Positions 44,520 to 51,358 of a DNA stretch of 51,680 nucleotides are shown here, piece by piece (the first letter of the stretch is position 1; each line of letters opens with the position of its first letter). The stretch comes from an uncultured Bacteroides sp. (GTDB lineage: Bacteria > Bacteroidota > Bacteroidia > Bacteroidales > Bacteroidaceae). The notes under the pieces are model-generated. The model worked only from the letters and a program-made list of their open reading frames with translations, ran no database searches and was not told the DNA's origin. The stretch is taken from positions 1 to 51,680 of the forward strand of contig NZ_CAJTSC010000024.1 in NCBI RefSeq assembly GCF_910578895.1. The letters are read 5' to 3'. The position numbers were made by a program, and so were the translations under genes.

Positions 44520-45074
44520 TTACGCGGATGTAACAGGGTTGCCGCTGTCCGCGTCATGCGGCAACTTTGCGTGATGATGGTCGTGATAAATTTCGGACAA
44601 TAGTTCGGGATGTTTCGCCCACTCGGAAAGTACATCCGTTTGTTTACATCTGGCCATTATTCGAACAGAGGGATAGAACATAGCAGCCAAAAGAAGATAG
44701 GATGCTGTTACTGCCGTCGTATGCAAGTATGAGGAAAAGATGGTAGGCAATACTGCCAAAGCAATTGTGACAAATGCACGAGGACTACTCTGCAGTCTTC
44801 GCAAACAGTTATCTGTCAGTCTAAACGAGAACATGGCGGCACAAACAGTGGTAGAGAGCAGGATGCTGAACTGCCCGGAATGTCCACACGTGTAAATGTA
44901 GTGGAAGAGTAACAGTAGAATCAAACATACCTGTACATACAGTTTGCGTGCCTTGTTACTACGAGTCATGGCAACATAGAATGCTGTCATAAAAGGACGA
45001 CGGCTTTTGTACAATGCCAGTGGTAATACAAAAGGCATTGTGCAGAAAACATATTGTAATATATTCCAAATCAT
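44520..45074 (-). CDS. Polytopic membrane protein
   Basis: This 184-aa protein has about five hydrophobic segments (for example ILQYVFCTMPFVLPLALY, LYVQVCLILLLLFHYIYT, FVTIALAVLPTIFSSYL, ASYLLLAAMFYPSVRI) and a soluble His-rich tail (EIYHDHHHAKLPHDAD). The start overlaps the upstream stop by 4 bp, so it is coupled to the 45.47 kb gene. Its place in a mobilisation operon suggests an inner-membrane part of DNA transfer or entry control. No named family is recognised. Confidence 0.65.
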   Translation of the reverse strand: MIWNILQYVFCTMPFVLPLALYKSRRPFMTAFYVAMTRSNKARKLYVQVCLILLLLFHYIYTCGHSGQFSILLSTTVCAAMFSFRLTDNCLRRLQSSPRAFVTIALAVLPTIFSSYLHTTAVTASYLLLAAMFYPSVRIMARCKQTDVLSEWAKHPELLSEIYHDHHHAKLPHDADSGNPVTSA

Positions 45075-45466
45075 AGGTAATAAGGTTTTTCGCGTACTAA
45101 AATGGGGCGTATCACCAGCTCCAACCGAACAACATTATGGGTAGCTAACAGGATAATGGATTCAGCATCCCGCGGTGAGAAGTACATCGCCGCTTTCTTG
45201 ATACGTTGCCTGAATGTATGGTCTTGCTTACGATAGATAGCCAGAGCTTTGTCCAGTTCGTGCTCTGGAACCGTCCATGTCGTTCCCTTGGTATAAGCAC
45301 CTCTGTCCCTGAAAGCCCGCAATACTAACGTGCGGACAGCAACATAGTCGATGTGCCCATTTTTTGATAAGGCGTACTCTTTGTAGAGATTGTCATCAAC
45401 AACCTCTATCCATGTACGGTATTCTTTAATCCAATAGACCATTTGTCTGTATAATGTGTTACGCAT
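45071..45466 (-). CDS. Small basic soluble protein
   Basis: This 131-aa protein reads MRNTLYRQMVYWIKEYRTWI, then GHIDYVAVRTLVLRAFRDRG, HELDKALAIYRKQDHTFRQR and FSPRDAESIILLATHNVVRL. It is basic and mainly helical. It is coupled to the following membrane-protein gene by a 4-bp overlap. The function is unknown. Confidence 0.6.
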   Translation of the reverse strand: MRNTLYRQMVYWIKEYRTWIEVVDDNLYKEYALSKNGHIDYVAVRTLVLRAFRDRGAYTKGTTWTVPEHELDKALAIYRKQDHTFRQRIKKAAMYFSPRDAESIILLATHNVVRLELVIRPILVREKPYYL

Positions 45467-45476
45467 GGTATTGCAT

Positions 45477-45929
45477 TTATATAAAATTCAATAGGATATC
45501 GTCTTTGTTTTTCTTATACTTAAACGTGCCGTTTTTGGAATGTAACCTCAAATCGAGACATAAATCCCCATACATCTGCTCCATAGAATCATAAATAGTA
45601 ACAAGGATGCTGTTTACCTTGCCATCGATATCCGTCTTACAGTTCATTTTGAACATCTGTCCGAATGCAGGGTTGGAGTAAGCACAGGTACTATGACCGA
45701 ACTTGTCTACAGGTGTGGGGATATGATGATAAAGCGTTATTAGTTCCATGTCGTCCTCGAACATATCCATCACTTCCTCCAACTCGTATGGATCGCTCAA
45801 CGGAAAGGTCAACAAGGCATAGTCGCCATAAAATTGCGGAGATTCCATTGTCGTTACATTAAGCAACTGCGGCAGTTGAAGAGGAATAAACGTCATAAAA
45901 TCGTCAAAAAAGTGGCGTAACATATTCAT
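45477..45929 (-). CDS. Hypothetical soluble protein
   Basis: This 150-aa protein reads MNMLRHFFDDFMTFIPLQLP, then YALLTFPLSDPYELEEVMDM, DMELITLYHHIPTPVDKFGH and SILVTIYDSMEQMYGDLCLD. It is acidic and has alternating strands and helices. It follows the lipoprotein gene after 15 bp in the same operon. No family is recognised. Confidence 0.6.
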   Translation of the reverse strand: MNMLRHFFDDFMTFIPLQLPQLLNVTTMESPQFYGDYALLTFPLSDPYELEEVMDMFEDDMELITLYHHIPTPVDKFGHSTCAYSNPAFGQMFKMNCKTDIDGKVNSILVTIYDSMEQMYGDLCLDLRLHSKNGTFKYKKNKDDILLNFI

Positions 45930-45944
45930 TGCTCTTTGGTTGGT

Positions 45945-46994
45945 TTATAGGGTGTGTATAAAGATTTCCATAAGCATTCCTGGTAGTTCGGAGAGTCGTT
46001 TGCTTTCGGATTGCATGAGAAGGCTTAAGGAGTTGAATGTTTCAGGGGTCTGTGCCGCCATTCTATCAAGCTGTTTCCGTTCCTCACTGGAAAGTAGTGT
46101 CATAGAAAAGCCGTCAAGTAGGGTATAAGGCTGTATGAGCATCCAAATATAGGCATGTGCCTGTGAAGGGGTACTGATTTTCTTGTTTCGAACATCATTG
46201 ATGCAGGTTTGCATATTTTGAATTTGTCTACGGTTGGTGCGCATTGACAAATAGAGCATGGCTTCTCGGTATGTAATCTCTTTACGTTTGGCTGCAAGGA
46301 ATATCTGCGAACAGCACAGTTCTGTATCATGTGTTATGTCTGCTATGTGTGTGCCGCCAAGGTTGTGTAAATGGGTGAGGAATGCCCGGAAGAGGACATC
46401 CTCCTTGGTGATGTATGCCATAAGGTCATCGCGACTGTGTATGCCATCTTGGATGGTTTTGGCAAGTAATGCACGATATGCTGATAGAATCTGAGCTTTG
46501 TCGCCCTTGTGGGGAGGATAACTATCCAGTGATGTAAAGAATGGACGAATACCTTCGGCGGTATGGTGCAATTCGTTGTCATCATTATAGGATGAGAACT
46601 GTCCTTTGAAAGACAAGAGTTCCTGATAGGTTCGTGGTCTTGATAGAACCAAACGTGAGAACTCAATGCAGATGGAATCGTGCAGGCGGTAACACTCTTC
46701 GCGAAGTCCGGTGTGGGATTGGTTGAGTGTGTCCCGTCTCAGGCGCGTAAAAACGGAATCTTTGATGATTTGCCACTGCTGGACGTGTTCGGTCAATACT
46801 TTGAATGAGGGCTTTTCCAAACATCGTATATCGGACAGGTACTTTCTGTATGTTCCGGCTGTCTCGCTTTGAACATCTAACATTGATTTGCCGCTTTCTC
46901 TGTCGCATGATGCCAATGTAAACATGACAAATGAAACGGCATATATTCCGGTCATACGTAATGTTGTTTTAGAATATGATTTTGAGATTTTCAT
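45945..46994 (-). CDS. Predicted lipoprotein, first gene of the mob operon
   Basis: This 349-aa protein has a lipoprotein signal: a basic start (MKISKSYSKTTLRMTGIYAV), a hydrophobic stretch and the lipobox LASC with Cys30. The mature part is helical (GTYRKYLSDIRCLEKPSFKV, TQPETFNSLSLLMQSESKRL-like segments). It probably sits in the outer membrane. Codons 4-8 overlap an AGAATATGATTTT operator copy (46971-46983), and a TAGTTTTG -7 box is readable on the minus strand near 47020. The gene opens the leftward operon that ends with the relaxase and OmpA-family genes. Confidence 0.7.
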   Translation of the reverse strand: MKISKSYSKTTLRMTGIYAVSFVMFTLASCDRESGKSMLDVQSETAGTYRKYLSDIRCLEKPSFKVLTEHVQQWQIIKDSVFTRLRRDTLNQSHTGLREECYRLHDSICIEFSRLVLSRPRTYQELLSFKGQFSSYNDDNELHHTAEGIRPFFTSLDSYPPHKGDKAQILSAYRALLAKTIQDGIHSRDDLMAYITKEDVLFRAFLTHLHNLGGTHIADITHDTELCCSQIFLAAKRKEITYREAMLYLSMRTNRRQIQNMQTCINDVRNKKISTPSQAHAYIWMLIQPYTLLDGFSMTLLSSEERKQLDRMAAQTPETFNSLSLLMQSESKRLSELPGMLMEIFIHTL

Positions 46995-47175
46995 ATTTAT
47001 GTTATTATATTTAATGGCACAAAACTATATATAATTTTCAATACATAACCTCTTCTGTTAAGGTTTTTGCATCTTTTGTACTATCATATTTAACAATATG
47101 ATTTTCAATGAAAACAAGTGAAAGAAATGTGACTAAAAAAAGTTTTTTATCACATTTTTGACTTGATATGATTTT
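46974..47175. promoter_or_regulatory. ATATGATTTT operator cluster in the divergent region
   Basis: ATATGATTTT occurs at 46974-46983, 47096-47105 and 47166-47175. The middle copy is part of a perfect inverted repeat ATCATATT-TAAC-AATATGAT (47083-47102). The third overlaps the -33 region of the resolvase-like gene. The same core is repeated at 20.4 kb. The arrangement suits a factor that controls both divergent operons and its own gene. Confidence 0.62.
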
Positions 47176-47201
47176 GCTTCCAAATGAAAGTGCTATATTT
47201 G
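47173..47201 (+). promoter_or_regulatory. Promoter of the resolvase-like gene
   Basis: TTTG (47173-47176) and TATATTTG (47194-47201) are 17 bp apart, slightly short for the consensus. The transcript would start near 47208, so ATG 47231 is the start, not the in-frame ATG 47168 upstream of the promoter. Confidence 0.6.
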
Positions 47202-47230
47202 CACTTGTTATCCAAATAGTGTATATTCAA

Positions 47231-47869
47231 ATGGCAAAAGTCGGCTATATATTCAGAGAGAATAATGACAGTTTTGACAGAGAGATGGAATGGATGCAGC
47301 AATATGGCTGTGTACAAATCATCGAGGAAACATTCGAACACGAAACATTGCGACCGATGTGGAAACAGCTTATGTCAAATTTGCAACGGGGTGATGAAAT
47401 TGTAGTGACCAAGTTCAGCAATGCTGTGCGCGGTTTGAGAGAGTTGGCTGTATTCATTGAACTATGCCGGATAAAGATTGTACGCATTATCTCTATCCAT
47501 GACAAAATAGATACTCAAGGGGAATTGTTCCCAAATACAACCATTACTGATGTGCTGTGGCTAATAGGAGCATTTCCGGAAGAGATTGCTGCCTTGCGAA
47601 AGTATTCCGCTCATATAGAAAAACTGCGAAAGAACATCAAAGCTCCTACGACACCACAGGTCTTGACCAAAGCACAGCGGGATAAAGTAATTGTGGATAT
47701 GTATATTAACGGACATTCTTTTGATGACATCCATGCTGCCAGTGGCTTCAATAGTAAAAGCTCGATTTGGCGTATTTTGAATAAATACAATGTGAAACTT
47801 GATCGGGGCCGGAGTAGTGGACCACGTGCCAAACCGAAAGAAGACGAGGCGGAAGAAAGTGATGTTTGA
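47231..47869 (+). CDS. Resolvase-fold protein lacking the catalytic serine, probable regulator
   Basis: This 212-aa protein has the shape of a small serine recombinase: MAKVGYIFRENNDSFDREME, a central KFSNAVRGLRELAVFIELC, IDTQGELFPN, and a C-terminal helix-turn-helix at about 154-187 (GHSFDDIHAASGFNSKSSIW). Key residues are missing. The catalytic Ser of the usual YxRVS motif is absent (here YIFRENN), and the KLDRLGR segment is changed to KFSNAVR. It should bind DNA but not recombine it. It lies beside operators repeated at two promoters, so it is probably the element's regulator. ATG 47231 was chosen from the promoter position. Confidence 0.78.
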   Translation: MAKVGYIFRENNDSFDREMEWMQQYGCVQIIEETFEHETLRPMWKQLMSNLQRGDEIVVTKFSNAVRGLRELAVFIELCRIKIVRIISIHDKIDTQGELFPNTTITDVLWLIGAFPEEIAALRKYSAHIEKLRKNIKAPTTPQVLTKAQRDKVIVDMYINGHSFDDIHAASGFNSKSSIWRILNKYNVKLDRGRSSGPRAKPKEDEAEESDV

Positions 47870-47952
47870 CGGAATTACTAATTTTTGAATTTGTTTTATC
47901 GGCTATTTTTCGTGTTTTTAATTGAATTATTAACAGTATAAATGTAAGAATA

Positions 47953-48057
47953 ATGGAAGATGTTATAATTGTACTACTGGTATGTTGGGTTGTGGGTAAG
48001 TTATTGAAAGGTGTGTTTGGCGGATTCAGCAAGAGTAGTTTCAAAGATGATAAGTAA
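47953..48057 (+). CDS. 34-aa small membrane protein
   Basis: The frame encodes MEDVIIVLLVCWVVGKLLKG, then VFGGFSKSSFKDDK. One hydrophobic helix (about 4-20) and a short polar tail are visible. It starts 83 bp after the resolvase-like gene and before a hairpin. Small size makes it uncertain, but the composition is that of a real single-span protein. Confidence 0.45.
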   Translation: MEDVIIVLLVCWVVGKLLKGVFGGFSKSSFKDDK

Positions 48058-48102
48058 ATTGTGCAGTTGCATTGATAAAAAAGGTTAAACGTTTTTCCAG
48101 AT

Positions 48103-48142
48103 ATAGGAATACAGGATATCTCTGTGTGTCCTGTATTCCTAT
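48103..48142. terminator. Perfect 14-bp hairpin between converging units
   Basis: ATAGGAATACAGGA (48103-48116) pairs perfectly with TCCTGTATTCCTAT (48129-48142), with a 12-nt loop. It separates the rightward regulator unit from the leftward LPD11 gene. It lacks a T-run, so it may be a factor-dependent terminator or a protein-binding site. Confidence 0.6.
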
Positions 48143-48201
48143 GTCCTAAATACGTCAAAATCTCTATTTTAGCCTTCACTATCGTTTTTTGCACGGTTTA
48201 T

Positions 48202-48525
48202 TTATACGACAATGAAGCAGGATGTTGTTGTTTCTATTTTCATTTTTGTAGTCATTTCTTGACTATACTCCATAATTTCATCCATTGTAATCCACGTCGG
48301 CTTTTCATCCTCTTTGAAGCTATTGTAGAGTTTTATCATCAATTCAATTTGTTTCGTTTCATTACCTGCCCACAAACGTTTGGTATTTCTGTTCCCATAG
48401 CCAAGGTAGTATTGGCAGTCTGCTTGCAAACGCCCTAATAATAGATATCTAAATTCTAAATCCCGCTGCATAACTTCGCCTATTGCCATTTCTCCTGTTG
48501 ATTGACTTGTTGCTTTCATATTCAT
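48202..48525 (-). CDS. LPD11-domain protein
   Basis: This 107-aa protein contains the LPD11 (large polyvalent protein-associated domain 11) pattern: FRYLLLGRLQADCQYYLGYG, NRNTKRLWAGNETKQIELMI and LYNSFKEDEKPTWITMDEI. LPD domains occur in proteins of phages and conjugative elements that counter host defences or assist early entry. The biochemical role is unknown. It is driven from element C and has the leader GGGAAA box. Confidence 0.8.
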   Translation of the reverse strand: MNMKATSQSTGEMAIGEVMQRDLEFRYLLLGRLQADCQYYLGYGNRNTKRLWAGNETKQIELMIKLYNSFKEDEKPTWITMDEIMEYSQEMTTKMKIETTTSCFIVV

Positions 48526-48570
48526 TTAATTAAGTTTATTATTTTCCCTCCGATACTTCCAGTACCGAAG

Positions 48571-48740
48571 GTTGGTTATTTTTCTGCTTACAGAATTGAT
48601 GAACGGTTCGGGCAAGGAGAGTGCGGAAAATACGCTCTATGATGTGTCATAGAGGAAGATTTTTCGACAGCCAACAAAAGTGGTCCTTGACAGGAAGCGA
48701 TAATCGTCAATCGACCTTTGCAGAAAAAATAACATGGTTC
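48571..48740 (-). promoter_or_regulatory. Hairpin promoter element C (candidate single-strand promoter)
   Basis: GTTATTTTTCTGC (48575-48587) pairs with GCAGAAAAAATAAC (48720-48733), and ATTGA (48595-48599) with TCAAT (48707-48711). The bubble is 48588-48593 against 48714-48719 in the -7 box GACCTTTG (48713-48720). TTGA (48687-48690) is the possible -33 box. The cap is a perfect 8-bp hairpin CTCTATGA-TGTG-TCATAGAG. The -7 box has G in place of the first T. Confidence 0.65.
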
Positions 48741-48865
48741 GCGGAATGGGGCACAAGGAAAGTAAATGTATGTGAATGGAAAAGACAGAAGCGAAATTTC
48801 GTATATAGATGGAAGTTGCCGATAACTGATATAATGGTGGCAATGGTTCGACCATGAATAAAACA

Positions 48866-48887
48866 AAAGCGACCGAAAGGCCGCTTT
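48866..48887 (-). terminator. Terminator of ssb
   Basis: AAAGCGACC (48866-48874) pairs with GGCCGCTTT (48879-48887) around the GAAA loop, with one mismatch. On the minus strand it is followed by TGTTTTATTC. It ends the ssb transcript 18 bp after the stop. Confidence 0.8.
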
Positions 48888-48905
48888 GTTATGATAAGAC
48901 GAGAA

Positions 48906-49283
48906 CTATTTCTTACGTTTCTTTGTTGATTTTGTCACTTTTTTAGGAGTTTCCTCCTTTTCGATGGGTGGATAGAACTTGACGGCTACCATCACGATGC
49001 GGTTGAACTTTGTACCGTTTTTAATCCATTCTTCGGGTTTGAAATAGCCCTCGATGGTGAGCATTGTACCCTTGGTCAATTGGTCGAATGCCCCGATGTT
49101 TTCGTTCTTGCGCCAAGCCTCGATGTTCATAAAGGCAGAAGTGCGGTCGGTTTTTTCTCCGTTCTTTTCCTGTCGACTTACAGCCAAGGGGAAACGTGCT
49201 ACACTGGCGGTGGTGAACTGGCGAATTTCAGCGTCTTTACCTACAAATCCGGTTACTGTGAAAGTGTTTTCAATCTTTTTCAT
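48906..49283 (-). CDS. ssb: Single-stranded DNA-binding protein
   Basis: This 125-aa SSB has the OB-fold pattern NTFTVTGFVGKDAEIRQFTT, then ARFPLAVSRQE, TSAFMNIEAWRKN and GTMLTIEGYFKPEEWIKNG. It is short: the acidic C-terminal tip that recruits host repair proteins is replaced by a basic KKVTKSTKKRKK tail. It would coat the incoming single strand without calling host factors. A plasmid SSB in a leading region is known from F. It is preceded by element H. Confidence 0.9.
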   Translation of the reverse strand: MKKIENTFTVTGFVGKDAEIRQFTTASVARFPLAVSRQEKNGEKTDRTSAFMNIEAWRKNENIGAFDQLTKGTMLTIEGYFKPEEWIKNGTKFNRIVMVAVKFYPPIEKEETPKKVTKSTKKRKK

Positions 49284-49307
49284 GTTGAATTGCTTTTAGA
49301 AGTTATT

Positions 49308-49505
49308 AAATCAATTTTTACGTTGCCACAAAAAGTAGATGCTGTTTAAGGGATGCACCAAGGGATAGCTGATATAATACGCTTTATTTTTGACTGTAGG
49401 CAAAATCTGGGGCTTGATAAAGGAAGATTGTACAGCGATACCATTGGTCAAGACTTGCAGAAGTCACTCCCGGCTGCATACTATCTTTGCATCGAAAAAA
49501 TGATG
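49308..49505 (-). promoter_or_regulatory. Hairpin promoter element H (candidate single-strand promoter)
   Basis: TTTTTACGTTGC (49315-49326) pairs with GCATCGAAAAAA (49489-49500, 10 of 12), and AGTA (49334-49337) with TACT (49479-49482). The bubble is 49327-49333 against 49483-49488 of the -7 box TATCTTTG (49482-49489). CTTTAT/ATAAAG closes an inner stem. The -33 box is weak (CTTG at 49454-49457, 24 bp away). The leader lacks the GGGAAA box of the others. Confidence 0.58.
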
Positions 49506-50008
49506 ATTACTTCGATGAAAAGCGATTATGAAAAGTTGAAAGCAAGTAATCGGGAAGATAAAGGAAAGATCCAACCTGAATGTCTACACAAGTATAGTAG
49601 CATATCCGTCTGAAAGTCAGTAAAGAAGAATGGCAAACCCAAACAGCATATCTTGTCTTGAGTCGAGACTGCAATAAATGAAACATCGTCCGACCCAAAA
49701 AGAGATTGCCACATAGGAGCGTGCTGGTCAAGAATGAATAGGGACGTAAGCGACCCCAGCATCATGAGATAGCTGTATCCACATCGAAAAAAGGGTAACA
49801 AGAGAAAAGACAGAAGGAATGACGAAAAGTTGGCATTTTGTACACAAAGCTGTCAACGGGTTGCTTTGTACGAATGGCTGCTTTATAAAAGGAATGGCGC
49901 AGCTAAAAGAGAGAAAGCTATAAAAGGAAAACGAGGCAAGGCTGAAATGGACGGTACCATTCCAACCAGCCGATTATTATGCTATTTCGCGGTAGCGACA
50001 TTTGTCTG
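49506..50008. other. Gene-free stretch
   Basis: No convincing gene is seen on either strand. The longest frames lack codon bias and ribosome-binding sites. It is AT-rich and may be decayed cargo or the far flank of element H. A short repeat pair GGGACGTAAGCGACCCC (near 49740) is the only structure noticed. Confidence 0.4.
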
Positions 50009-50269
50009 TTATTGAAATTCAACCATCATAATACGGTGTTTGAATATTTTGTTCTTATCGCTGGGACGTCTTTGGCAGATCCATAGGTGGTGTGCGCCAT
50101 AACCGTATGTAAAATACTTGTCAAACGGTACTTTTTTCTCCAACAACTTCATGTTTTCACGCAATTCCGTTTCATTGCTTGAAAAAAGAATTGTGTTGAT
50201 GATTCGGAAATAGAGGTCTGTCACCTCGTCACAATAGGGGCAAAAACTGTATTCTATTGTTACGTTCAT
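50009..50269 (-). CDS. Small hypothetical protein with a CxxC pair
   Basis: This 86-aa protein reads MNVTIEYSFCPYCDEVTDLY, then NETELRENMKLLEKKVPFDK and YGAHHLWICQRRPSDKNKIF. The FCPYC motif could bind zinc or be redox active. It is the last of three small genes downstream of element G, 8 bp after its neighbour. No family is recognised. Confidence 0.65.
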   Translation of the reverse strand: MNVTIEYSFCPYCDEVTDLYFRIINTILFSSNETELRENMKLLEKKVPFDKYFTYGYGAHHLWICQRRPSDKNKIFKHRIMMVEFQ

Positions 50270-50277
50270 ATTCTTTT

Positions 50278-50607
50278 TTATTTTACCTCAATTATATCTT
50301 CAATTTGACCAGACAAGACGGAACGGAGTGCGGTTTTGTCAATGGCGTAATACTCGTTAATCTGTCCATACTGTTTTACGAAATACCGTTTTAGGACATC
50401 GGAAAAGTCAAAATGGTAACCCATCAGAGCAATGCCTTTGTTGAAATAGCCACATTTTTTCACGCTTTGGGTGAGCCAGTTCTTTTCTTCCCGGCTTAAC
50501 TTGTCACCATTATTAAGACGTTCTCTCAATTTGTAAACCTTGCTATCTTTCAGTTTTGCTAATTCAGGTACGTCCCATTGGACGAATTTCGTTGCTGTCT
50601 GTTTCAT
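50278..50607 (-). CDS. Small conserved protein of Bacteroidetes mobile elements
   Basis: This 109-aa protein reads ATKFVQWDVPELAKLKDSKV, then YKLRERLNNGDKLSREEKNW, LTQSVKKCGYFNKGIALMGY and HFDFSDVLKRYFVKQYGQIN. The same pattern is found in many conjugative elements of this phylum, and it reads like a small DNA- or protein-binding helical domain. It follows the 50.89 kb gene after 13 bp. Confidence 0.7.
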   Translation of the reverse strand: MKQTATKFVQWDVPELAKLKDSKVYKLRERLNNGDKLSREEKNWLTQSVKKCGYFNKGIALMGYHFDFSDVLKRYFVKQYGQINEYYAIDKTALRSVLSGQIEDIIEVK

Positions 50608-50620
50608 GATTTCTATGTTT

Positions 50621-50887
50621 TTAATCGTAGATAATTACTTCGTCACGGTATTCAATAATCTCTTTGCCATTGGTGAGACGTACAACGATTTTGTTGCCAA
50701 AATCGCCGACAATTATTCCCTCCGTATAACCTTTATAGGGAATGAGCAGCGTACAGGATAAACCGATAATCTCACCGTACTGATTGGCAATACCGTTAAC
50801 ATGATCTTTCAGAAATGCCTCCATTTTAACGAGGTCTTGTTTGTTCGCTGTCGTAGCGTGGAAAATGTTTGTTGCACAATTAGCCAT
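50621..50887 (-). CDS. Small hypothetical protein, first gene after element G
   Basis: This 88-aa protein reads MANCATNIFHATTANKQDLV, then MEAFLKDHVNGIANQYGEII, LLIPYKGYTEGIIVGDFGNK and VRLTNGKEIIEYRDEVI. The second half is a likely small beta-barrel. It opens the three-gene leftward operon. GGGAAA (50907-50912) and the hairpin GTAGC/GCTAC (50916-50931) lie in its leader. No family is recognised. Confidence 0.65.
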   Translation of the reverse strand: MANCATNIFHATTANKQDLVKMEAFLKDHVNGIANQYGEIIGLSCTLLIPYKGYTEGIIVGDFGNKIVVRLTNGKEIIEYRDEVIIYD

Positions 50888-50935
50888 AATGTAATTTTTT
50901 TAGTTTTTCCCTCTTGTAGCTTGTCAGCTACTTCC

Positions 50936-51105
50936 GGGCTTGATTTAATTATGTCGCTTCAAAAGGTGTCATGGCTCTTTATGCAGGGTTTCACTGCTAA
51001 ATACAACCTCTGTAAGCCGGAGGTGGAGATTTTGTCGTGAACCGTCAGGCAACAGACCTTGCATACAAGAAAGACATGACAGATACCTTTGCGACACAAT
51101 TCATA
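50936..51105 (-). promoter_or_regulatory. Hairpin promoter element G (candidate single-strand promoter)
   Basis: AATTATGTCGC (50947-50957) pairs with GCGACACAATT (51091-51101, 10 of 11), GTCATG (50968-50973) with CATGAC (51075-51080) and ATGCA (50981-50985) with TGCAT (51060-51064). The bubble lies at 50958-50963 against 51085-51090 of the -7 box TACCTTTG (51084-51091). CTTG (51058-51061) is 22 bp upstream. CCTC/GAGG makes an inner stem. It is the best-paired copy. Confidence 0.7.
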
Positions 51106-51261
51106 TCGGGCAGCCCGAAAGTAAGGATGCAAGGATGTTGGAGCTAATCAGTATATAAAAAGGATAACAGCGAAAAGATAAAAGATACGGTAAAATAGGC
51201 TTCTGTTTGATTGTGCGTTTTAAAGTGAATGGTAAAATGGTAAAGATAACATGAAAATCCA

Positions 51262-51358
51262 GTTTAGTTTAGTTTGTTAGCTCATATATATGCTAAATTA
51301 AATTAAACTAAATATTGGCAGGTATATTTGGATACCTGTGTGAAAATTTGTATCTTTG
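51262..51358 (+). promoter_or_regulatory. Inverted repeat plus promoter reading out of the window
   Basis: GTTTAGTTTAGTTTGTTAGC (51262-51281) and GCTAAATTAAATTAAACTAA (51292-51311) are imperfect inverted repeats around an AT centre. They are followed by a full promoter, TTTG (51327-51330) and TATCTTTG (51351-51358), 20 bp apart. The repeat may be an operator or an attachment-type site. No convincing gene is seen from 51359 to the window end; the transcript may carry a long leader to a gene beyond it. Confidence 0.6.

Noticed and set aside
47231..47869. Active serine recombinase or integrase of the element
   Set aside because: The catalytic serine and the DR..R residues are missing, so an integration role is unlikely.
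49506..50008. Retron or other structured RNA in the gene-free stretch
   Set aside because: No reverse transcriptase nearby and no convincing long stem.
49830..50015. 61-aa plus-strand frame
   Set aside because: No promoter or ribosome-binding site and a composition of translated A-rich spacer.
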